Source of the DNA: Flavobacteriales bacterium
GTDB taxonomy: Bacteria > Bacteroidota > Bacteroidia > Flavobacteriales_F > PHOS-HE28
Reading direction: 5' to 3'
DNA length: 64,000 nucleotides
Assembly (NCBI GenBank): GCA_016713865.1
Contig: JADJOG010000047.1
Location: 1-64,000 of the forward strand
A program made the translations under genes and the position numbers. How positions within the stretch are numbered: the stretch's first letter is position 1; every line of letters starts with the position of its first letter. The notes below the pieces were generated by a model. The model ran no database searches. It was given only the letters and a program-made list of their open reading frames with translations, and was not told the origin of the DNA. Below are positions 9,747-16,732 of this stretch, one piece after another.

Positions 9747-10270
9747 GCACGTGCACGCTCAGAAGCGCGCGAGGTGAGGAATTGCGTCAGCAGCGCAAGG
9801 CCTAAGGTGAAGGCGGCACTGAGGATGGCGCGCAGTAAGGTGGAGAAGAAGGCATCGAAGCGATGCATCTCCACGAAGAAGAGCCAGAGGTGATGCAGCA
9901 GGATGAGCACGCCCGCGTTGGTGGCGAACCACGCGAGACCCATGCGCGGCACCGTGGGCCGCATGCCGAACTCGTAGCCATCACGAGGGGCCATGAGGCG
10001 CAGCAGATGGATCCGTGCGAACATCATCACGGTGCAAGCGCTCATGTGCATGCCGGGCGTGCTTCCGAAGGCATCGAGCACAAGGCCCGTGGCCGCTCCG
10101 ATAAGCAGGCCCGCCCAGTTCGGCAGCTCGAATGGCAGCATGAGCAGGAAGAGCACGTAGAGGTAGGGCACCATCCAGCCGTTGGCCACATCGAGCCGGT
10201 CGAGGATGAGCACCTGCAATAGCACCAGCAACGCGAAACGGCCCAGGTTCGATGCGAGCGTGGTGATCAT
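9743..10270 (-). CDS. mreD: Rod shape-determining protein MreD
   Basis: MreD is an integral membrane part of the elongasome. The 175 residues form five or six hydrophobic helices, with the motif DAFGSTPGMHM in the middle, typical of Bacteroidota MreD. Start and stop overlap mreC and mrdA by four bases each, the compact spacing of a translationally coupled operon. Identification rests on this hydropathy pattern and the fixed position between mreC and mrdA. Confidence 0.92.
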   Translation of the reverse strand: MITTLASNLGRFALLVLLQVLILDRLDVANGWMVPYLYVLFLLMLPFELPNWAGLLIGAATGLVLDAFGSTPGMHMSACTVMMFARIHLLRLMAPRDGYEFGMRPTVPRMGLAWFATNAGVLILLHHLWLFFVEMHRFDAFFSTLLRAILSAAFTLGLALLTQFLTSRASERARA

Positions 10271-11097
10271 CGCGTGGGCTGCTGGCTTTCGAGTGAATCA
10301 CGTTCGCTGCGCAAGCGGTCCTCAACCACGTACACAAAGCCAACGCGCGCCATGTCCTCGAACAGACGTATGCGAACGTTCAGGTCCGGCCTTCCCGGAG
10401 GATTCTCGACGCTGAGCACTTCGCCGACGGGAACACCGGGCGGGAAGATGCCGTCGCCGCCCATGGTCACGATGGTGTCCTGCTCGCGCACGCGACCATG
10501 CTTCGGGATGTCGATCACCGAGGCCGTGGCGGCATCCATCGTGTTCCAGTAGAGCAGTCCGAAGTGGCCGGTGCGCTTCACCTTCACGCTGGTGCGCAGG
10601 TCGGTATTGAGCACGCTGATCACCGAGGCGAAGCGCGGACTCACCGCGCGCACTACGCCCACGATGCCGCTCGGGCCAACCACGCCCATGTCCTCGTGCA
10701 GGCTCGAAGCGGAGCCCCGATCAAGCGTGAGATAGTTGAGCGGCTTATGATAAGTGGCATGCACCACTTTGGCCGCCGTGAATGTGAAGGGCTGCCAGAT
10801 GGCCGAGTCGCCCGCTGGCTGCATGGTTGTGTCCACGGCATCCGATCCGATGCCGTAGCGATTGCGCAGCGCCTCGTTCTCCACGACGAGTTTCTCGTTC
10901 CGTTCGCGCAAGCTGGTGTATTCGGTCACTTGGCTCCGCCATGTGAAGATGGTGCCAGCGACGGCATTGCTGCTATTGATCGCGATGGAACGGTGGTGCA
11001 TGTTGCCGTTATACAGCATCACCAAGGCGGTGAGCAGCAGCGCGAGGAACAGCAACGTATCGCGGATACGGTAGAGGAAGCGGAAGAGGTCGCGCAT
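10267..11097 (-). CDS. mreC: Rod shape-determining protein MreC
   Basis: MreC is the periplasmic scaffold that links MreB to PBP2. The 276-residue protein has one N-terminal helix (residues 13-30), a coiled-coil segment (about 50-82, rich in Glu, Arg and Leu), and the double beta-barrel MreC domain (100-260). That domain includes LDRGS and the conserved stretch GIVGVV. It overlaps mreD by four bases. It is separated from mreB by about 100 bases that contain a hairpin. Confidence 0.93.
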   Translation of the reverse strand: MRDLFRFLYRIRDTLLFLALLLTALVMLYNGNMHHRSIAINSSNAVAGTIFTWRSQVTEYTSLRERNEKLVVENEALRNRYGIGSDAVDTTMQPAGDSAIWQPFTFTAAKVVHATYHKPLNYLTLDRGSASSLHEDMGVVGPSGIVGVVRAVSPRFASVISVLNTDLRTSVKVKRTGHFGLLYWNTMDAATASVIDIPKHGRVREQDTIVTMGGDGIFPPGVPVGEVLSVENPPGRPDLNVRIRLFEDMARVGFVYVVEDRLRSERDSLESQQPTR

Positions 11098-11122
11098 GCG
11101 GTCAAGCGGCTAGTGGATAGCG

Positions 11123-11168
11123 GCGAGCGGCAAGTCGCAGGGAATGCATGTGAATACTTGCCGCTCGC
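11123..11168. repeat. Inverted repeat between mreB and mreC
   Basis: Two perfect 13-base arms (11123-11135 and 11156-11168) are separated by 20 bases. The arms belong to a wider run of CCGCTTGCCGC-like words that extends to about 11190. No T run follows on either strand, so a terminator is unlikely. It may be a dispersed palindromic element or an mRNA stem that sets the ratio of MreB to the downstream proteins. Confidence 0.7.
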
Positions 11169-11198
11169 GACTCGCCGCTTGCCGCTTCCCGCACTTCA

Positions 11199-12224
11199 TC
11201 ACTCTCGCATTAGGAACTGGAAGCGATCGATGTTCTTCAGAGCGATGCCGGTACCGCGGGCAACGGCGCGCAACGGATCGTCGGCTACGTGAACAGGCAA
11301 CTTGGTCTTGATGCTGATCCGCTTGTCCAAGCCGCGCAGCAGGGCGCCGCCGCCAGCCAGGTAGATGCCGGTCTTGTAAATGTCGGCGCTGAGCTCGGGC
11401 GGTGTGGCCTCCAAGGCGCTGAGGATCGCCTCTTCGATCTTGCTGATGCTCTTGTCGAGCGCCTGCGCGATCTCGCTGTAGGTTACGGTGATCTCCTTCG
11501 GGATGCCCGTCATCAAGTCGCGTCCGCGCACCGCATAATCGGGCGGCGGATTGTCCAGTTCAGTCAATGCCGCGCCAACCTCGATCTTGATCGTCTCGGC
11601 CGTGCGTTCGCCAACGAGGATGTTGTGCTGGCGGCGCATGTATTCCTCGATGTCCTGCGTGAACTCGTCACCGGCAACGCGGATGTTCTTGTCGCACACG
11701 ATGCCGCCTAACGCGATCACCGCGATCTCCGAAGTGCCACCACCGATGTCGATGATCATGTTGCCCATGGGCTCCTCCACATCGATGCCGATGCCGATGG
11801 CTGCTGCCATGGGCTCGTGGATCATGTACACCTCTTTGCCACCAGCGTGCTCGCTGCTATCCTTTACCGCGCGCTTCTCAACCTCCGTGATGCCGCTCGG
11901 GATGCAGATCACCATGCGCAGGTTGGGCGTGAACAGCTGGCGCCCGGGACGCAGCATCTTAATCATGCCCTTGATCATCTCCTCGGCGGCCTTGAAGTCG
12001 GCGATCACGCCATCCTTCAGCGGGCGCACGGTCTTGATGTTCTCGTGCGTCTTGCCGTGCATCTGCTGGGCCTGGCGGCCCACGGCGATCACCTTGCCCG
12101 TTGCGCGGTCGACCGCTACAATGCTGGGCTCATCAACCACCACCTTGTCGTTATGGATGATCAAGGTGTTGGCCGTGCCGAGGTCGATCGCGATCTCCTG
12201 GGTGAAGAAGTTGAACCAGCTCAT
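11199..12224 (-). CDS. mreB: Actin-like rod shape protein MreB
   Basis: MreB is the cytoskeletal ATPase that guides lateral wall synthesis. The 341-residue protein carries the actin-fold phosphate loops IDLGTANT (residues 13-20) and DIGGGTSE, and the adenosine motif AGGGALLRG near the C-terminus. All are intact and the length is normal. It starts 9 bases after the purH stop, so purH and the mre genes are probably one transcript, an order common in Bacteroidota. Confidence 0.97.
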   Translation of the reverse strand: MSWFNFFTQEIAIDLGTANTLIIHNDKVVVDEPSIVAVDRATGKVIAVGRQAQQMHGKTHENIKTVRPLKDGVIADFKAAEEMIKGMIKMLRPGRQLFTPNLRMVICIPSGITEVEKRAVKDSSEHAGGKEVYMIHEPMAAAIGIGIDVEEPMGNMIIDIGGGTSEIAVIALGGIVCDKNIRVAGDEFTQDIEEYMRRQHNILVGERTAETIKIEVGAALTELDNPPPDYAVRGRDLMTGIPKEITVTYSEIAQALDKSISKIEEAILSALEATPPELSADIYKTGIYLAGGGALLRGLDKRISIKTKLPVHVADDPLRAVARGTGIALKNIDRFQFLMRE

Positions 12225-12233
12225 GCTCCTTGT

Positions 12234-13763
12234 TCAGTGTTTGAAGTGGCGGGTGCCGGTGATGCACATGGCCATGCCGTGCGCGTTGCAGTATTCGATG
12301 CTGTCTTGATCGCGGATGCTGCCGCCCGGGTGGACGACCGCTGTGATGCCCGCTTTGTGCGCGATCTCCACACAGTCGGGGAATGGGAAGAAGGCGTCGC
12401 TGGCCATCACGGCGCCGTTCAGGTCGAAGTTGAATTTGCCTGCCTTTGCGATGGCCTGCTCCAGCGCATCCACGCGGCTGGTCTGGCCGGTGCCGCTGGC
12501 GAGCAATTGATTGCCCTTGGCCAGCACGATGGCGTTGCTCTTGGTGTGCTTCACGAGCATCGTGGCGAAGACCATATCGTTCACCTCTTGCGCGCTCGGG
12601 GCTTTGGTGGTGGCCGTATTCATGCTGGCGGCAGAGGGCACAACAGCGTCGGTGTCCTCCGTTAGCACGCCATTTAGCGCGGTGCGCACCTTCACCTTCG
12701 AGCGAGCAGCTGGTTTGCTCAGCAGGATCATCCGGTTCTTCTTCTTGCGCAGCACTTCCAGCGCATCGTCGTCGTAGCCCGGTGCCGCGATGATCTCGAA
12801 GAAGATGGTATCGATGGCTTCTGCTGTGGCCTTGTCGATGCGGGCCGTGGTGATGAGCACGCCACCGAAGGCGCTTACCGGATCGCCTGCCAGCGCTGCA
12901 TCCCATGCTTCTTTCACTGTGTCACGAACGGCGGCGCCGCACGCGTTGTTGTGCTTCAGTATCGCGAAAGGGATGCCTTGTATCGTGTCGAGGTCCTCTA
13001 TCAACTCCACTGCGGCATCGAGGTCGAGCAGGTTGTTGTAGCTGAGCTCCTTGCCGTTGAGTTGCTCGAATAGGCCCGCCAGATCGCCGTGGAAGGCCCC
13101 ATGCTGGTGCGGGTTCTCACCGTAGCGCAGCACCGTGGTGGGTCCGGCGCTCAAGCGAAGGTCTCCTTGCGCGCCGCTGAACCAATTGTAGATGGCGCCA
13201 TCGTAATGGCTGCTCACCGCGAAGGCCGCGGCCGCGAAGGACCTCCGTTGCGTGAGCGTGGTTGTGCCGTCCTGCTCCTTCAGTAGGCGCAGCAATTCGG
13301 CATATTGGTTCATGCTGGGCACGATCACCACATCGGCGTGGTTCTTCGCGCCGGCGCGGATCAGGCTGATGCCGCCGATGTCGATCTTCTCGATGATCTC
13401 CGCCTCGCTTCCGCCAGCGGCTACTGTCGCCTCGAAGGGATACAGATCCACGATCACCAGGTCGATGGGCGGTATCGCGTATTCCTCTAGCTGCGCCACA
13501 TCGCTTTCCAGGTCGCGGCGCCCGAGGATGCCGCCGAAGACCTTCGGGTGCAGCGTTTTCACGCGACCGCCGAGGATGCTCGGATAGGTGGTGAGCTCTT
13601 CGACGGGGGTTACCGGAACGCCGAGTCCTTCGATGAAGGATTGAGTGCCGCCCGTGCTGTACAACTGCACGTTCAACCGATTCAACTCACGGATGATGGG
13701 TTCGAGCCCATCCTTGTGGAAGACCGAGATGAGCGCGCTCTGAATGCGTTTTTGCCCGTCCAA
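12234..13763 (-). CDS. purH: Bifunctional AICAR formyltransferase / IMP cyclohydrolase
   Basis: PurH carries out the last two steps of IMP synthesis. The 509 residues hold the N-terminal MGS-like cyclohydrolase domain (STGGTQ, GGRVKTLHP) and the C-terminal AICAR transformylase domain. The latter has the conserved LRYGENPHQ, the catalytic pattern KHNNACG, and VHPGGS and TGTRHFKH at the end. The frame is intact. It is the first gene of the minus-strand run leading into mreB; no clear promoter is visible in the 113 bases before it. Confidence 0.96.
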   Translation of the reverse strand: MDGQKRIQSALISVFHKDGLEPIIRELNRLNVQLYSTGGTQSFIEGLGVPVTPVEELTTYPSILGGRVKTLHPKVFGGILGRRDLESDVAQLEEYAIPPIDLVIVDLYPFEATVAAGGSEAEIIEKIDIGGISLIRAGAKNHADVVIVPSMNQYAELLRLLKEQDGTTTLTQRRSFAAAAFAVSSHYDGAIYNWFSGAQGDLRLSAGPTTVLRYGENPHQHGAFHGDLAGLFEQLNGKELSYNNLLDLDAAVELIEDLDTIQGIPFAILKHNNACGAAVRDTVKEAWDAALAGDPVSAFGGVLITTARIDKATAEAIDTIFFEIIAAPGYDDDALEVLRKKKNRMILLSKPAARSKVKVRTALNGVLTEDTDAVVPSAASMNTATTKAPSAQEVNDMVFATMLVKHTKSNAIVLAKGNQLLASGTGQTSRVDALEQAIAKAGKFNFDLNGAVMASDAFFPFPDCVEIAHKAGITAVVHPGGSIRDQDSIEYCNAHGMAMCITGTRHFKH

Positions 13764-13875
13764 TGGGAGATTTCGAGGGCCAGCCCCGCTTTACGGGCGC
13801 AAGTTTACACAGGCCGCAAAGGCGCGCAGTCTCAGCGTCGCGCGCCGTTATCCGAAGGTTACCAACAACGGAAGC

Positions 13876-14592
13876 TCAGAATCGAAGCCCCACTCCGAAG
13901 GTCAGGTTCAGCACGCGCGTGCCGCTGGTAAGGGTGCGGAAGTCCACGTTGCCGTTGGCGTCGCTGGTAATGGATTTGGGGTCCACGTAGGTGACCTGGC
14001 CGCCGTTGAGGCGTTCCATGCGCAGCTCCGTGAAGAAGTTCCGTGTGGGCGCATAGTTCACGCCTGCGGCCCAACCGATGCTGCCGATGAATTCGCTCGC
14101 CAAGCGCTCTTCTTCCACGGGGTCATCAACGCCAGGAACCTTGATCTCCGATCTGGTCACGAAATGCCGAGCGCCCGTCATGAATTCGGCATAGGGGCTC
14201 ACCTTGCCCTGCAAGGGCTGCAAGCGGAGCAAGCCGTGGTATCCGTAGACATTGCTGCGCACCTTCAATTCGCCGGTGGTGGCCGGGAGGTTCTCCAAGG
14301 TCACGTTCACTTCCTGCGAGCGCGAGCCCATGCGGTTCCAACCGAAATCGAAGCCGTAGCTGAATGGCAACCGGCGCATGGGCATGGTGAAATTGGCGCT
14401 GAGCCCCGCCATCTGCCTGCCCCATGCGCGATCGAATTCACCGATGGGGATGCCGATTTCCAAGCCGCCCGCAACCGTGGCAGGTCTATCGCCCCAGCGC
14501 GAGGCCACGCGGTTGTTGCGGTCCTGCTGCGCCGCTGCGACAATGGGCAGGATGGCCAGTGCGATGGCATGAAGGAGTACGCTGGTTCTCAT
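13876..14592 (-). CDS. Outer-membrane beta-barrel protein
   Basis: The start at 14592 (MRTSVLLHAIALAIL) is chosen over a much longer upstream frame because it gives a clean signal peptide ending AAAQQ. That upstream frame is only antisense to the next gene. The 238-residue product has alternating hydrophobic and polar strands, many aromatic and Gly residues, and ends in FGVGLRF, an aromatic C-terminus typical of porin-like barrels. No specific family recognised. It starts back to back with the YqaA-like gene, sharing a short divergent control region. Confidence 0.75.
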   Translation of the reverse strand: MRTSVLLHAIALAILPIVAAAQQDRNNRVASRWGDRPATVAGGLEIGIPIGEFDRAWGRQMAGLSANFTMPMRRLPFSYGFDFGWNRMGSRSQEVNVTLENLPATTGELKVRSNVYGYHGLLRLQPLQGKVSPYAEFMTGARHFVTRSEIKVPGVDDPVEEERLASEFIGSIGWAAGVNYAPTRNFFTELRMERLNGGQVTYVDPKSITSDANGNVDFRTLTSGTRVLNLTFGVGLRF

Positions 14593-14635
14593 GGCTGCGG
14601 GGAGTTGGCTCGCTCCGGGCCAAAGGTTATGCCGA

Positions 14636-15100
14636 ATGGACGCGGATACCTTGGCAGCCGTGGAACTGTGGGCCAATTGGGAATCGCTAGGGATGCTGGG
14701 CTTGTTCTTGGGCAGCTTCATCGCCGCTACAGTATTGCCATTCAGCTCGGAGGCGCTGCTGCTCGCTTTCTGCGCTGGACCATGGGGCACATGGGAGTTG
14801 CTTGTGGCTGCTTCCGCGGGCAACTGGCTCGGCGGCATGAGCAGCTATGGCCTTGGCCGCTTAGGTGATCCGGAGCGCATGGCGCGTTGGGCGCGTGTCG
14901 ATCCGGCCACAGCCTCGCGCTGGAAGGACCGTGTGATCCGATTCGGGCCATGGGCCGCTCTGTTGTGCTGGATGCCGATTATTGGCGACCCGATCGCGGT
15001 GGCGCTGGGCTTGGGTCGTGCCCGGCTCTGGCCCACGGCGCTGCTGATGCTCGCTGGCAAGGCTGCGCGGTACGCGGTGCTGATCGCAGCCCTCCGCTGA
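14636..15100 (+). CDS. YqaA/DedA-like (SNARE-associated) small membrane protein
   Basis: The 154-residue protein from the ATG at 14636 has a hydrophobic N-terminal half with GLFLGSFIAATVLPFSSEAL, the start of YqaA-family proteins. NWLGG and then MPIIGDPIAVALGL, the re-entrant loop motif of the DedA/VTT fold, follow. Family members are thought to move lipids or undecaprenyl carriers across the inner membrane; for this subfamily that is not proven. The N-terminal extension from 14591 is rejected because it overlaps the divergent gene's start. Confidence 0.85.
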   Translation: MDADTLAAVELWANWESLGMLGLFLGSFIAATVLPFSSEALLLAFCAGPWGTWELLVAASAGNWLGGMSSYGLGRLGDPERMARWARVDPATASRWKDRVIRFGPWAALLCWMPIIGDPIAVALGLGRARLWPTALLMLAGKAARYAVLIAALR

Positions 15101-15173
15101 TCATCGTGAAAAGCGAGAGGCCCCGCTTGCGCGAGGCCCCTCTGACTGAGCGGGTGTTTGCGATGTACCGGAC

Positions 15174-16619
15174 TCAGTAAACCGTGTTTTGCGGATCCCA
15201 GTTGGCCCAGCCAGCGGTCCAATCCTCGCCGCCGAAAGCGCCGCGGTATGGAACCGGTGTGAAGAAGCTATCGGTGAGCGGGCTCCAGCTGAAATCGGCG
15301 CCGGCAAGCAGAGGGCTGCCCGTGTTGGGGCGGAAGCTTGGAGCATTCAGGTTGAAGGGGTCGGCGACCTGAAGGTCGCTGTTGTTGGCCATCACCATGT
15401 TGTTCCAACCAGCGGTGTTGAACCAAGTTGTGAGCGCTGCTTGATCCCAATTCTGGCCGCTTGGCACATCGAGCGCCGTGGTCATGCCGGCGATCACGTT
15501 GCCGCGGAACATCAGGTCGCCATTGGTGGCGTTGGCTTGCGTGCTGTTACCATCGATGTAGAGACCCGTTGGGTAGCCAGCGAATACGCTGTTGAATACG
15601 CGGGTCTGTGTATTGCGGCGCAGGTGCAGCGCGCGCTTGTACAGGCTGTTGATGCTGGTGCCCGAGGTGGCCAACGGACCGAACACGCTCACGTTGCTCC
15701 AGGTGCCTTGGCTATAAGGCGAAGCAGGGTTGCCAGCAGCGTCGTTATCGCACTCGAAACCGTTGCTGCTGCTCTGGTCAGCGATGGCGGGATCGCGCAG
15801 GCTCACGGCCCACTGCACCTTGCCCTGCCAGCCGAAGTCCTGGTCAAAGTCATCGTCCCAGCCGCGGAAAGCCACCAAGTGCTTGGCGTTCACGGTGCCG
15901 CCGAACCACTCGTAGCTGTCGTCGCCGCAATAGCTTACTTGGATGTAATCGAGCGTGGTGCCGCGACCAACGGCGCCCATGGTGAGGCCGTTGATCTCCT
16001 GGTTGGGCTGGAAGGCGATGCCGCTGAACTCGATGCGCACATAGCGCAGGATGCCGCTGTTGTCGTTGGCATCGGTGCCACCGAAGGACGCATCAGGGCC
16101 GCCTTCGATCACGGGATCGCTGGGCTGGTTATGCGGAGCACGGCCGCAGAGCACGATGCCGCCCCAGTCGCCGTAGCTGCGTGCGCCCGGCGCTTGATTG
16201 CTGGTGAATACGATGGGGCTGCTCGCGGTGCCATCGGCGTTGAGCTTGCCTCCGCGACGCACGATCAAGGTGCCTTTGCTGTCCTTGTCGCCTTTCACGA
16301 TGGTGCCGGGTTGCACGGTGAGCGTGGCGCCGCTGTTCACATAGAGGAAACCCTTGATGAGCCACTTGGTTCCGTTGGTGAAGGTGAAATCAACATCCGT
16401 TTCTCCCTCCACCTGCTTCACGTTGCTTCCAAGATCGGTTACAGTGAATTCCTTTTGCGTCGCATACTCGCAGCAGCAGTCCTTGTCGGCATCGGCATCA
16501 TAGTTCAATGCAGCGGCATCGGTGCAGCCTTCCTTCTTCTTGCAGGCCGGCATGGCAACTGCTACAGCGCCCAGCATCAGCAGGCTCAGCGTATGGTTCT
16601 TCCAGAGGTTCATGGTCAT
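15174..16619 (-). CDS. Lipoprotein with right-handed beta-helix repeats
   Basis: The signal peptide ends in the lipobox MPAC, so the protein is lipid-anchored. A short Cys-rich segment (EGCTD then DCCCEY) follows, then a repetitive beta-rich region (about residues 85-440) with phrases such as GTLIVRRGGKL and GLYIDGNSTQA that suggest a parallel beta-helix. The C-terminus (DPQNTVY) is not a T9SS domain. It lies 113 bases after a TonB receptor on the same strand, so it is probably its surface partner. The ligand is unknown. Confidence 0.75.
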   Translation of the reverse strand: MTMNLWKNHTLSLLMLGAVAVAMPACKKKEGCTDAAALNYDADADKDCCCEYATQKEFTVTDLGSNVKQVEGETDVDFTFTNGTKWLIKGFLYVNSGATLTVQPGTIVKGDKDSKGTLIVRRGGKLNADGTASSPIVFTSNQAPGARSYGDWGGIVLCGRAPHNQPSDPVIEGGPDASFGGTDANDNSGILRYVRIEFSGIAFQPNQEINGLTMGAVGRGTTLDYIQVSYCGDDSYEWFGGTVNAKHLVAFRGWDDDFDQDFGWQGKVQWAVSLRDPAIADQSSSNGFECDNDAAGNPASPYSQGTWSNVSVFGPLATSGTSINSLYKRALHLRRNTQTRVFNSVFAGYPTGLYIDGNSTQANATNGDLMFRGNVIAGMTTALDVPSGQNWDQAALTTWFNTAGWNNMVMANNSDLQVADPFNLNAPSFRPNTGSPLLAGADFSWSPLTDSFFTPVPYRGAFGGEDWTAGWANWDPQNTVY

Positions 16620-16732
16620 CTGATTGCGTTTCGTTTTCGCGCTGCGAATAGAGGGTGCCGGTGTTAGCGCGGGTTCACCCTAGCGTTATGCGATCGCGAA
16701 GTCGCGTTATCGTTTCGTTAAGCCCGTTTCCC

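Noticed and set aside
15105..15150. G+C-rich repeat after the YqaA-like gene as a terminator
   Set aside because: The two GAGGCCCC words are direct, not inverted; only a weak stem with internal mismatches forms, and there is no T run.
15189..16667. 492-codon plus-strand ORF
   Set aside because: It is a shadow of the beta-helix lipoprotein gene on the other strand, with shadow-type composition.
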